Assembly (NCBI GenBank): GCA_944320795.1
Contig: CALUIU010000028.1
Span: 1-41,175 of the forward strand
Origin: Candidatus Paraprevotella stercoravium
Lineage (GTDB): Bacteria > Bacteroidota > Bacteroidia > Bacteroidales > Bacteroidaceae
Direction of reading: 5' to 3'
DNA: 41,175 nucleotides
A program made the position numbers and the translations under genes. The notes under the pieces were generated by a model. It did no database searches. It saw only the letters and a list, made by a program, of their open reading frames with translations, and was not told the origin of the DNA. Shown in pieces: positions 17,101 to 24,690 of this stretch (position 1 is the first letter of the stretch; every line of letters starts with the position of its first letter).

Positions 17101-17917
17101 TAAAGAAACAGAAAAAAATCCCAATCTGCTGCATTATGATTTAGGTGAGGATGTAGTGGCTTTCAGTACCCGAAGAACCGGAGGTGTCAGTGAAGGTAAC
17201 TATGCTTCGTTTAATGTGAATGGTTATTGTGGTGACAATACCTTGCATGTGGCCGCTAATCGGCAGATTCTTTGTGATTATCTGCAGATAGATACGTCTT
17301 GTCTGGTTTTGCCTCACCAGACTCATAGTACACGGGTAAAGGTGATAGACGAGGCGGTGATGGGGTTGTCTGCATTGCAGCGGGCAGCCATGTTAGAGGG
17401 AGTTGACGCATTGATTACCTCAATGCGTGGTGTCTGTATCGGTGTTTCTACCGCGGATTGTATTCCGATACTTCTTTATGACCCTGTACATCAGGTTATC
17501 GCTGCGGTACATGCCGGTTGGAGAGGTACAGTAGGGCGTATCGTTGTTGAGGCTCTTTCAGAGATGTTTCGTACTTTCCAGACATCTGCTTCTGATTTGC
17601 GTGTTGCTATCGGTCCCGGTATTTCCGGTGAATCCTTTGAGGTGGGTAATGAAGTCTATGAGACCTTTGCGTCGGCCGGTTTTCCTATGGAGCGTTTGGC
17701 TGTGAAGAAAACTTCTATTAGAAATATCTCGGAACAAAGTTGGTTTATTGATCTTTGGGAAGCAAATCGTATGCAACTGGAAGCGCGCGGCGTATTGCCT
17801 GAGCATATTTTTATGGCCGGTATCTGTACTTATCAGCACGCTGACGAGTTTTTTTCCGCACGGCGTCTGGGCATTAATTCAGGCCGCATATTCAATGGAA
17901 TCATGATGGAAAGATAA
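17087..17917 (+). CDS. pgeF: PgeF/YfiH family protein (peptidoglycan editing factor, multicopper-oxidase-like fold)
   Basis: A 276-residue member of the DUF152/YfiH family. Homologues remove misincorporated amino acids from cell-wall precursors (PgeF) or act on adenosine/inosine with oxygen or phosphate (FAMIN/LACC1-like). The zinc ligands and conserved residues are visible: [10 protein letters not shown] with a His, [13 protein letters not shown] with the Cys, [14 protein letters not shown] with the second His, and [12 protein letters not shown]. The start ATG 17087 overlaps obgE by 14 nt, suggesting translational coupling. The reported purine-related activities fit an operon with hpt and adk, but the main substrate cannot be decided from sequence. 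Confidence 0.92.
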   Translation: MSRSDKETEKNPNLLHYDLGEDVVAFSTRRTGGVSEGNYASFNVNGYCGDNTLHVAANRQILCDYLQIDTSCLVLPHQTHSTRVKVIDEAVMGLSALQRAAMLEGVDALITSMRGVCIGVSTADCIPILLYDPVHQVIAAVHAGWRGTVGRIVVEALSEMFRTFQTSASDLRVAIGPGISGESFEVGNEVYETFASAGFPMERLAVKKTSIRNISEQSWFIDLWEANRMQLEARGVLPEHIFMAGICTYQHADEFFSARRLGINSGRIFNGIMMER

Positions 17918-17942
17918 AATTTCTTTTGAGAAAGTATATGCA

Positions 17943-17976
17943 ATGAAGTCTCCTCATAACGAGGAGATTTTTTTGT
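17943..17976 (+). terminator. Terminator of the hpt-adk-obgE-pgeF operon
   Basis: The hairpin arms GTCTCCTC and GAGGAGAT enclose ATAAC and are followed by a run of seven T on the plus strand, 28 nt after the pgeF stop. Confidence 0.85.
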
Positions 17977-17978
17977 AA

Positions 17979-18037
17979 AAAAGAATCATACCGATTCGGT
18001 TGCTTTTCATGAAGCTCCGAATCGGTATGATTCTTTA
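17979..18037 (-). terminator. Long perfect hairpin, terminator of the AICAR transformylase unit
   Basis: The arms AAAGAATCATACCGATTCGG and its exact complement form a 20-bp stem with a 17-nt loop, and on the minus strand run into TTTTTT. It lies about 25 nt after the stop of the small basic gene at 18062-18277 and thereby supports that gene being part of the transcript. Confidence 0.85.
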
Positions 18038-18061
18038 TAGAAGGGGATTTTAATCTGGTAT

Positions 18062-18277
18062 TCAATGATTTCCCTTGTGCCGGTTGGCGCGTCGGCGTCT
18101 GATTTCAGCTTTCATTTTGGCGGAACCAGAACCGTGTGCACCGGTGATATAGGCTTTCTTTTTTGCCTTGGTCTTTACCTTTTCTTCCTGAGGGCCTTTT
18201 TTCTTGCTGCTTCCCCCTTTGAATACAATACCTCCGGTAATGACCTGATCAATATCGTCTCCTCCGAATTTAGCCAT
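18062..18277 (-). CDS. Small basic protein of unknown function
   Basis: A 71-residue protein I do not recognise. It begins MAKFGGDDIDQVITGGIVF, has a lysine-rich middle (SSKKKGPQEEKVKTKAKKK) and ends in an Arg/Lys-rich helix (KAEIRRRRANRHKGNH). There is no signal peptide or membrane segment; net charge is strongly positive, which suggests nucleic-acid or ribosome contact. It starts 16 nt after the AICAR transformylase stop and is followed by a strong terminator, so it looks like the second gene of that unit. Third codon positions look like coding sequence. A longer frame reaching 18358 overlaps the upstream gene and is less likely. Confidence 0.6.
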   Translation of the reverse strand: MAKFGGDDIDQVITGGIVFKGGSSKKKGPQEEKVKTKAKKKAYITGAHGSGSAKMKAEIRRRRANRHKGNH

Positions 18278-18293
18278 AGATGCAGCCTGGAAA

Positions 18294-19475
18294 TTAGTGG
18301 TGGAACAGACGGACACCGGTAAATGCCATGGCAATACCATATTTGTCGCAAGTTTCAATCACATGGTCATCACGAACGCTGCCACCGGCTTGAGCTACAT
18401 AGCATACACCGCTTTTGTGCGCACGCTCAATGTTGTCACCAAATGGGAAGAATGCGTCTGAACCCAGCGATACATTGGTATTTTGGGCAATCCATGCAGC
18501 TTTTTCCTCGCGAGTGAGTGGTTCCGGTTTTTCTGTAAAGAATTTCTGCCATTCTCCATCAGCCAATACATCCATATAATCATCGCTGATATAGATGTCA
18601 ATAGTATTGTCACGGTCTGCACGACGGATTTTTTCAACAAACGGCAGGTTCATTACTTTCGGATGTTGACGTAACCACCAGATATCTGCTTTATTGCCGG
18701 CCAGACGGGTGCAGTGGATACGGCTCTGCTGTCCGGCTCCGATACCGATAGCCTGTCCGTCCTTAACATAGCATACAGAATTACTCTGAGTATACTTCAA
18801 GGTAATCAGGGCTATGATCAGATCACGCTTAGCTTCTTCAGGGAAATTTTTGTTTACGGTCGGGATATTTTCAAAAAGACTCGGATCGTTCAGTTTCACT
18901 TCATTGCGTCCCTGTTCGAAAGTGATTCCAAATACCTGCTTGGTTTCAATTGGAGCCGGAGTGTAGTTCGGATCGATCTTGATTACGTTGTAAGTGCCGT
19001 TTCTCTTGGCACGCAGGATTTCCATAGCCTCTTCGGTAAAATCGGGAGCGATCACACCGTCAGAAACTTCTCTTTTGATCAGAGTGGCAGTAGCGGCGTC
19101 ACAAGTGTCGCTCAAGGCGATAAAGTCACCATAGCTGGACATTCTGTCTGCACCGCGTGCTCGGGCATAAGCACAGGCAATAGGAGAGAGCGGAATCTTC
19201 ACATCGTCTACAAAGTAGATTTTCTTGAGCGTGTCGCTCAGCGGAAGGCCTAAGGCTGCTCCGGCAGGAGACACATGCTTGAAAGAGGCAGCCGCAGGCA
19301 TACCGGTAGCTTCTTTCAGTTCTTTGACCAGCTGCCAGCTGTTCAGGGCATCCAGAAAATTGATGTATCCCGGGCGACCGTTCAGGACTTCGATTGGTAA
19401 CTCACCTTCGGTCATATAAATGCGCGAAGGTTTCTGATTCGGATTGCATCCGTACTTCAATGCCAATTCTTTCAT
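18294..19475 (-). CDS. Stand-alone AICAR formyltransferase (PurH C-terminal type)
   Basis: A 393-residue enzyme of purine synthesis that transfers formyl from 10-formyl-THF to AICAR, giving FAICAR. It covers only the AICAR transformylase domain; the N-terminal IMP cyclohydrolase domain of bacterial bifunctional PurH is absent. Family motifs: KYGCNPNQ, VLNGRPGYINFLDALNSWQLV, the catalytic Lys-His in SFKHVSPAGAA, YARARGADRMSS, KYTQSNSVCYV, GIGAGQQSRIHCTRLAG, SSDAFFPF-like GSDAFFPFGDN, and a C-terminal RLFHH. The motif wording resembles the eukaryotic ATIC C-terminal half more than E. coli PurH. The start at 19475 is 40 nt after a TATCTTTG element. A separate cyclohydrolase or full PurH must be encoded elsewhere. 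Confidence 0.93.
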   Translation of the reverse strand: MKELALKYGCNPNQKPSRIYMTEGELPIEVLNGRPGYINFLDALNSWQLVKELKEATGMPAAASFKHVSPAGAALGLPLSDTLKKIYFVDDVKIPLSPIACAYARARGADRMSSYGDFIALSDTCDAATATLIKREVSDGVIAPDFTEEAMEILRAKRNGTYNVIKIDPNYTPAPIETKQVFGITFEQGRNEVKLNDPSLFENIPTVNKNFPEEAKRDLIIALITLKYTQSNSVCYVKDGQAIGIGAGQQSRIHCTRLAGNKADIWWLRQHPKVMNLPFVEKIRRADRDNTIDIYISDDYMDVLADGEWQKFFTEKPEPLTREEKAAWIAQNTNVSLGSDAFFPFGDNIERAHKSGVCYVAQAGGSVRDDHVIETCDKYGIAMAFTGVRLFHH

Positions 19476-19515
19476 ATTCTAAATATTTAGATTTTTGTTT
19501 GCAAAAACGATAGGG

Positions 19516-19523
19516 CAAAGATA
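19516..19523 (-). promoter_or_regulatory. -7 element of the AICAR formyltransferase gene
   Basis: The minus strand reads TATCTTTG, a perfect TAnnTTTG match, 40 nt before the ATG at 19475. The expected -33 position reads TTTT rather than TTTG. No purine-responsive operator was recognised. Confidence 0.55.
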
Positions 19524-19582
19524 CGACAAAATGCAGAGAAGAGAAAATTGAGCAACAAAGAAATATCTTTATTAACGAATAA

Positions 19583-19618
19583 AACCGACAAACATGTTGT
19601 CCATGCCTGTCGGTTATC
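19583..19618 (-). terminator. Terminator of the TonB receptor/beta-helix lipoprotein unit
   Basis: The arms AACCGACA and TGTCGGTT enclose a loop of about 18 nt that itself contains the short palindrome AACATGTT. The minus-strand T tract is short (TTTTATT). It lies about 23 nt after the lipoprotein stop. Confidence 0.55.
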
Positions 19619-19640
19619 ATAGATTATAGAAAGAGTTTGC

Positions 19641-20852
19641 TTATTTGGTCCATCCAGCAGTCCACAGGTCAGAAGCATCCAAAGCACCCTTACCGTCAAA
19701 AGTACCTACGTACTTGTCTGTGAAAGTAAAGCTTTGACCGGTCTGATTACCGCTATTCAGGAACATATCGTTGGTGTAAGGATTGTTTTCGTCACCTTCA
19801 ACTTGTTTTACCAATACACTGGCAGAAGTGATTCCGATATTTTTCAAGCTGGAAGGATTGTTCATCAAATATTTACCGGTTTCGCTGGTTTCAACCCACA
19901 AGTCATTGGTCTTTCCGGTAATTACGGTATTTTCAATAACAGCATGTGTTCCTGCTCTCAGTTTTACACCGGCAGCTTTGGATCCGGTATCCTTGTTTCC
20001 GATCAGAGTCAGGTTCTTCAGAACTGGCTGAGAGAAAGGAGATGCGATCATATTATCGCCGTTGTTGTCTGCTTCGATCAGACAGTCACAGTCTGCTCCT
20101 TCTGCCTGATAGGCAATCCAGTTTGTACCTTGTCCTCTCCATCCTTCTGTCCAGTCGAAAGAGTCGTCGCCGCAGTTTTCTACAATCGCATGATCTACAT
20201 TTACGGTACCGCCGAAGAACTCAATACCGTCATCGTTACCGTCGCAGATCTGGAGATAAGAAGCTTCTGTTCCGCTACCTACACCGTAAAAAGTGATACC
20301 GTTAGATTCCGTGTCAGAAGACAGAGATTGTCCGGTGTATTCCATGCGGATGTATTTCAGTTTACCGGAGTTGTCCTGATCTTCGTTGCCTCCATAAACG
20401 GCATTTCCGATTTCAGACTTGCCCTGTCCGCCTTCTACATTGATAGAAGCTTTACCGCAGATGTGCAAACCGCCCCATGAGCCGGCCTGAGCTCTTTCCG
20501 CAGTCATGACAATAGGTTGTTCTGCAGTACCTACGGCATAAATCTGGGCACCTTGTTCGATGAGAATATAGGAAATGTTATCAGTATAGGCTGAGATGAT
20601 TTTTACTCCCGGCTCAATGGTCAGTTTACCTGGAGCCTGGATCTGTAATTTGCCAGTCAACTTGTATGTCTGTCCCTGTTTTAGGGTTACATCCTTGTTG
20701 GTAATTCCGTTCAGCTGGTTACCAACCAGTACTTCATCGTTTCCGGAAGAAGATTTGTTTCCATTGTCTTCATTTTCAGAACAAGATACACATGCTACAG
20801 ACGCGCAAAGAGCCATGCTTAAAGTGGCAAACTTAAAAATGTTCTTTTTCAT
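19641..20852 (-). CDS. Right-handed beta-helix-like surface lipoprotein, partner of a TonB receptor
   Basis: A 403-residue lipoprotein: signal peptide, lipobox CVSC with Cys at about 24, then the acidic stretch SENEDNGNKSSSGNDE that resembles a surface-export signal. The body (about 45-403) has repeated strands of the kind found in parallel beta-helix proteins: LTIEPGVKIISAY, IYAVGTAEQPIVMTAE, WGGLHICGKASIN, YIRMEYTGQ, GNDDGIEFFGGTVNVDHAIVENCGDDSFDWTEGW and VLKNLTLIGNK. Acidic loops such as CDGNDDGIEF could bind metal. No catalytic signature is evident. It begins 40 nt after the upstream TonB receptor gene, so the two form a receptor/lipoprotein pair without a SusD homologue. Ligand unknown. 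Confidence 0.82.
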   Translation of the reverse strand: MKKNIFKFATLSMALCASVACVSCSENEDNGNKSSSGNDEVLVGNQLNGITNKDVTLKQGQTYKLTGKLQIQAPGKLTIEPGVKIISAYTDNISYILIEQGAQIYAVGTAEQPIVMTAERAQAGSWGGLHICGKASINVEGGQGKSEIGNAVYGGNEDQDNSGKLKYIRMEYTGQSLSSDTESNGITFYGVGSGTEASYLQICDGNDDGIEFFGGTVNVDHAIVENCGDDSFDWTEGWRGQGTNWIAYQAEGADCDCLIEADNNGDNMIASPFSQPVLKNLTLIGNKDTGSKAAGVKLRAGTHAVIENTVITGKTNDLWVETSETGKYLMNNPSSLKNIGITSASVLVKQVEGDENNPYTNDMFLNSGNQTGQSFTFTDKYVGTFDGKGALDASDLWTAGWTK

Positions 20853-20892
20853 TGTTTTCTTTTTTAAAAGTGGTTGTTATTGATATTTTACA

Positions 20893-23601
20893 TTAGAATT
20901 TATATGAAATACTCAAGTCAAGATCGATACCGTTTTCATATCGCTCCACTTCAACGGTCTTATTGGCTATCGGGAGCTCCTGCGAGAGTACAAAGTCGGA
21001 ATTCAACAGGTTCTTGACTTGCAATTTGGCACTGAGATGTTTGTTGAACTGATACCCCAGATTCAGATTCAGTGTATGTAATGTTTCCTGATATACATCG
21101 CCTTGCTTTTGAATACCAACAGCCTGAATGCGTTTTCCCTGAAGATTGTAGAGCAGAGCCATGGATAATTTCCGGTCTTTACTAAAGGAAGGGGTATAAC
21201 TCAGATCGGCATTGACTATATAGGGTGATGCTCCCTGAAGCTGTCTTTCTGTGTTCGTGTAGACCATTCCGCTGGGCAGCTGGACGTTGGTGTACATGTA
21301 GGAAGCGTTTACCGAGGTACTCAGGTCCTTGATGATTTCTTTTCTTATTTCAACCTCTATACCGGCAGCCAGTCCGTCTGTGGCATTTTGGAAAGAATAT
21401 TCGCGTGCACCTCCAGAAACCCACTGGGTTCTTTCAATTGGAGTTTCCAGATATTTATAGTAACCTGTTATGGCAATCATATCGTTGCTGTTTGGACGGA
21501 ACCATTCATAACGCAGGTCAAAATTGTAGTTATATCCGTTGGTCAGGTCAGCATTACCACGCAGATTAGCCGATCCGTAAGATTCTTGATACTTGAAAGG
21601 AGCCATTTCCACAAATTGCGGACGGGTTACCGTTCGTGAGGCAGACAGACGAATGGCATGGGCCTTATTTATATCATATTTCAGATTCAGGGCCGGGAAG
21701 AAGTCATTGCAGTCCAGATTACGGATTTTTGCCTTATTGTCGCCGTCTTCATAATATTCCACCCATTGTCGGCTGTTTTCGAAGCGTACGCCGGCATTAA
21801 GTGACAGTTTGTTCCATAGCAGAAAGTCTGCATCCAGAAAACCAGCTATAATGCGGTTACCGGCTTGATAACTGTTGCTTGGCACTTTCCGGCGATTAAT
21901 GGTAATGTTTCCTTGCTGTACTTGGTCAAAATTCAAATAACCGTCTGTATCATAGATATTATCAAAAGGAGCATACAGCTCGTTGATCTTATCTACGTTA
22001 TAGAAAAAGTCAACTCCCATGAAATCTCTTTTTTTGTCTTTGATGGCAGCTCCTATCCTCAGCTTGTCGTTTTTGTTCAGGTGATAAGCCACTTTCAAGT
22101 CGCCCACCCATTCATCCTCATTCAGCTCGCCATAGTAGCGCATAATTTCTTGCTGGTTCAGTGTAAAGAGTTTCAAAGACTCGTCATCCTGTATTTCGTA
22201 CATTACCTGACGGCGGTCCGGTTCGTCACTTTTTGAGATATTGTATGATCCGCTCCAGTCAGCTTTCCAGTGATCTCCGAACTCGTGATGTCCGGCAAGC
22301 TGGTAATCCTGCAAGTTATAGATATGTGTAGTTTGGTTACTGCTCAGCAGACGGTGTTTTTCTTCATCGAGCACGTTTCTGCTCATATAGTTGTCAGAAG
22401 CATTGCGGGCATAAAAGAAAGTTCCGCGGATAAAATCGAAGCGTCTGAACTTATAGTTTGTGTTGAAAAGCCCTGATAACCTGTTTTCCTGAGTGAACTT
22501 ATCGTATGTGTATTCACTTTTAAGCACTCCTGTGGCATCATATGATTTGTTGTATGCGTCATAAATGTTCTTATAGTCTGAACTGACTCCGAGTGAGGCC
22601 ATCAGATCCAGATCGCCATGATTCAGATTAAATGTCTTGCCCCAACCAACATTTCCTCCAATATTCGGTAGGGTTGTTCTTTTTCTAGTCTGAAACGAAG
22701 TGGGGAAAATATCATGTGTTTGGGCATATTGGTCGTAATCCTGTAAAGGCAGATCGAGAGCTTTTTGATCTATCTTGCTGGAAGTGAATAGTGTACCTTT
22801 GCGGTCCATCTGATAGAAATCGCTAAAAGTGCTGCCCCATGTTCCTCCTGTATTCAGCGAGAGGGAGAAGAAGCCATCTGTTTTGTTTTCTTTGGTGCTG
22901 ATATTGACATGGGCACCAGAATAGTCTGCAAAAGTAGACGGGCTGTAAACCTTACTAACTGTGATATTTTGTACTGTTGAAGAAGGAAACAGATCCAGCG
23001 GAATCAGCTTGTTGTCCGGATTAGGCGAAGCGATTGGCATTCCGTTGAGTGTGGTAATGCTGTAACGGTCTCCCAGTCCGCGTACCACCAGCTGTCCGGC
23101 GTCGGCAATGGAGATGCCGGAGATACGTTTTACACCTTCCTGTACGTTTGAGATTCCTTTTACACTCATTTCTCCTGCACCCAGATTTTCAATGGCAATA
23201 TTTGATTGCTTTCTTTCTGCCAGAAGAATACGTTCCAATTCGAAGTTTTTACGGGCGGTGACTGTTACCTCGTCAAGTGATTTATTATCGGCTTTCATTT
23301 CAACCTTGACATTTACCGCTCCTTTGGCAGGAACCTGAATCTGTATGTGTTGGGTCAGAAAAGACAAATAGGAAATTTCCAAGGTATATTCTCCTTTCTT
23401 GAGATTCCTGATACTGAAGTTGCCCTCAAGATCTGCTACCGCACCTGTTTGAGAATTCATTACTTTAATTACAGCACCGTAAAGGGGTTCGTTTAGTTCC
23501 GTGTCAATAACGGTTCCAAGAATGTCTCCGGCAAAAGCCTGTGGTATGGATGTGGAAACCAGGAGAGCGGTGCAAAATCTAAGTCTGTTTTTTTGATTCA
23601 T
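20893..23601 (-). CDS. TonB-dependent receptor with CarboxypepD-like N-terminal domain
   Basis: A 902-residue outer-membrane transporter. Order of parts: signal peptide (cleavage at AFAGD, about 24); a carboxypeptidase-regulatory-like beta-sandwich (about 25-110: GTVIDTELNEPLYGAVIKV, LEGNFSIRNLKKGEYTLEIS); a plug (about 125-260) with VVRGLGDRYSITTLNGMPI and LDLFPSSTVQNITVSKVYSP; and a barrel ending DLSISYKF. The plug wording and the presence of the N-terminal sandwich separate it from the receptor at 5648-8203. It is the first gene of a two-gene unit with the beta-helix lipoprotein. A -7 element and an 11-bp direct repeat precede it (23629-23664), suggesting inducible expression, perhaps by phosphate limitation. 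Confidence 0.92.
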   Translation of the reverse strand: MNQKNRLRFCTALLVSTSIPQAFAGDILGTVIDTELNEPLYGAVIKVMNSQTGAVADLEGNFSIRNLKKGEYTLEISYLSFLTQHIQIQVPAKGAVNVKVEMKADNKSLDEVTVTARKNFELERILLAERKQSNIAIENLGAGEMSVKGISNVQEGVKRISGISIADAGQLVVRGLGDRYSITTLNGMPIASPNPDNKLIPLDLFPSSTVQNITVSKVYSPSTFADYSGAHVNISTKENKTDGFFSLSLNTGGTWGSTFSDFYQMDRKGTLFTSSKIDQKALDLPLQDYDQYAQTHDIFPTSFQTRKRTTLPNIGGNVGWGKTFNLNHGDLDLMASLGVSSDYKNIYDAYNKSYDATGVLKSEYTYDKFTQENRLSGLFNTNYKFRRFDFIRGTFFYARNASDNYMSRNVLDEEKHRLLSSNQTTHIYNLQDYQLAGHHEFGDHWKADWSGSYNISKSDEPDRRQVMYEIQDDESLKLFTLNQQEIMRYYGELNEDEWVGDLKVAYHLNKNDKLRIGAAIKDKKRDFMGVDFFYNVDKINELYAPFDNIYDTDGYLNFDQVQQGNITINRRKVPSNSYQAGNRIIAGFLDADFLLWNKLSLNAGVRFENSRQWVEYYEDGDNKAKIRNLDCNDFFPALNLKYDINKAHAIRLSASRTVTRPQFVEMAPFKYQESYGSANLRGNADLTNGYNYNFDLRYEWFRPNSNDMIAITGYYKYLETPIERTQWVSGGAREYSFQNATDGLAAGIEVEIRKEIIKDLSTSVNASYMYTNVQLPSGMVYTNTERQLQGASPYIVNADLSYTPSFSKDRKLSMALLYNLQGKRIQAVGIQKQGDVYQETLHTLNLNLGYQFNKHLSAKLQVKNLLNSDFVLSQELPIANKTVEVERYENGIDLDLSISYKF

Positions 23602-23628
23602 TCTGTTTCTTTCCTTTTGTTTTCACCG

Positions 23629-23664
23629 CAAAGCTAGGTCGTACTTTTTACGATATTTTTACGA
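23629..23664 (-). promoter_or_regulatory. Promoter with PHO-box-like 11-bp direct repeat upstream of the TonB receptor
   Basis: On the minus strand, TCGTAAAAA occurs twice (23656-23664 and 23645-23653) with starts exactly 11 nt apart, followed after 8 nt by TAGCTTTG (23629-23636), a perfect TAnnTTTG. The repeat sits where a -33 element would be. Period, A-rich half-site and distance to the core element resemble PhoB-activated promoters of E. coli (TGTCATAAAA repeats). A PhoB-type regulator is an inference; the repeat and the -7 element are seen directly. Confidence 0.55.
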
Positions 23665-24035
23665 TTGGATAAAGATTTTGATAAATGAATGTCTGTAAAT
23701 GAATTGTAACTCTGTGTTCATGATATTGCGAATCAGTTGTATCATTTCAGAAACAGAAAGATGAATCATCGTTTGTCTCAATGCTATCTACATGAATAGG
23801 GAATAACAGAAATTCTTATTTTTATGAAATGAAAAATTTATGAAGATGATTTTAGGCAACAACGAATAGGAACTTTTAGACTTTTGCGTTTTAGAAGTAT
23901 ACGATATGTATTATAATAGAAAAGTGAACAGATGAATGATGATGCCCCCGAATCTTAGAAACAGATTTGCTGGATTATGCCAATTAATTATAAATGTAAG
24001 AGGAGGTAGGAGAGAGAGGATGAGTATCGGGAAAT
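23665..24035. other. Intergenic stretch with no recognised feature
   Basis: About 370 nt of AT-rich sequence between the TonB receptor promoter and the ssrA terminator. I see no open frame with coding character, no hairpin with a T tract, and no repeat that I would defend. It may hold further regulatory sites for the receptor unit. Confidence 0.5.
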
Positions 24036-24066
24036 AAAAAAAGCCGCTGATTTACAGCGGCTTCTA
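24036..24066 (-). terminator. ssrA terminator
   Basis: The minus strand forms AGCCGCTG-TAAAT-CAGCGGCT followed by a run of seven T, about 12 nt after the tmRNA 3' end. Confidence 0.9.
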
Positions 24067-24076
24067 GTTTGTCTTG

Positions 24077-24472
24077 TGGAGCTGGAGGGAATCGAACCCT
24101 CGTCCAAACAGGGAAATCACATGCTTTCTACACGCTTATCCCGGCCTTCGGTTTTCGAGCAAAAGCAAGACCCGGGCCACCCACTTTTGCCTTATCCTCT
24201 AAAATTTCATCCCCTATGCGAGGCCATACGGAACTATCCCCGATTTAGCTGCACCACTGGATCAGAATGCTTCGGAGCAACAGCTTCTGAGTGATGTCTC
24301 GTTTCAGCACCTGGTGCCGAAATAAAGGTAATCTACTGTACTTCGATTACGCAGCGAGAGCGTAGTTATTTTCGCCAGATAAATTTTTGGTAACTGAGAT
24401 TATAGAGGCAATCACCGACCCTCTGCGTGCTTACACGCCATTCCATCCTGCTGTCAAATCCGTGTCAACCCC
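24077..24472 (-). ncRNA. ssrA: Transfer-messenger RNA (tmRNA)
   Basis: A one-piece tmRNA of about 396 nt that rescues stalled ribosomes and adds a degradation tag. The 5' end GGGGTTG pairs with CAGCTCC at the 3' end to form the acceptor stem, followed by discriminator A at 24077; CCA is not encoded. The T arm is seen as GAGGGTTCGATTCCCTC. The tag frame (24347-24376 on this strand) reads GENNYALAA followed by TAA, matching the -NYALAA tags of Bacteroidales. Pseudoknot-forming G/C blocks lie on both sides. The 5' boundary rests on acceptor-stem pairing. Confidence 0.96.
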
Positions 24473-24492
24473 AAGATTTTTTATATTTTCCA

Positions 24493-24524
24493 CAAAGATA
24501 GATAGAAGTTTTGATTTACCCAAG
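24493..24524 (-). promoter_or_regulatory. ssrA promoter
   Basis: The minus strand has TATCTTTG (24493-24500), a perfect TAnnTTTG, with CTTG (24521-24524, three of four matches to TTTG) exactly 20 nt upstream. The tmRNA 5' end lies about 20 nt downstream, so a short 5' leader is probably removed by processing. Confidence 0.65.
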
Positions 24525-24575
24525 ATTTTGGTCTAAAAATGGATATAACTCTGTAAAATACCTAATAAAAAGACC

Positions 24576-24583
24576 TATATTTG
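24576..24583 (+). promoter_or_regulatory. Probable -7 element of the exopolysaccharide operon
   Basis: TATATTTG is a perfect TAnnTTTG match 107 nt before the first gene. No TTTG is seen at the standard distance. No flanking inverted repeats, and therefore no sign of an invertible promoter, were found in the 24473-24690 gap. The leader of about 100 nt has no obvious hairpin. Confidence 0.45.
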
Positions 24584-24690
24584 TTTGTCCCGAAAAAATA
24601 TGTTTATTTTGCACTCATTTGATATCTACTTAGAATTATTGCATAAATTTTAATTTGAGATTTAGTCTCCTTTGAGACATAAATATATAA

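Noticed and set aside
16555-17124. Minus-strand frame of 189 codons opposite obgE
   Set aside because: It is antisense to the obgE G domain and acidic tail; its residue make-up reflects the complement of those codons.
19734-20480. Plus-strand frame of 248 codons opposite the beta-helix lipoprotein gene
   Set aside because: The lipoprotein frame has a signal peptide, lipobox and repeats; the opposite frame has no sensible features.
24076-24294. Plus-strand open frame of 72 codons inside the tmRNA region
   Set aside because: It is the complement of ssrA; the T-arm sequence yields the well-known spurious LEGIEPSSKQ-type peptide.
24473-24690. Possible invertible promoter before the polysaccharide operon
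   Set aside because: I looked for paired inverted repeats flanking the -7 element and found none of useful length.
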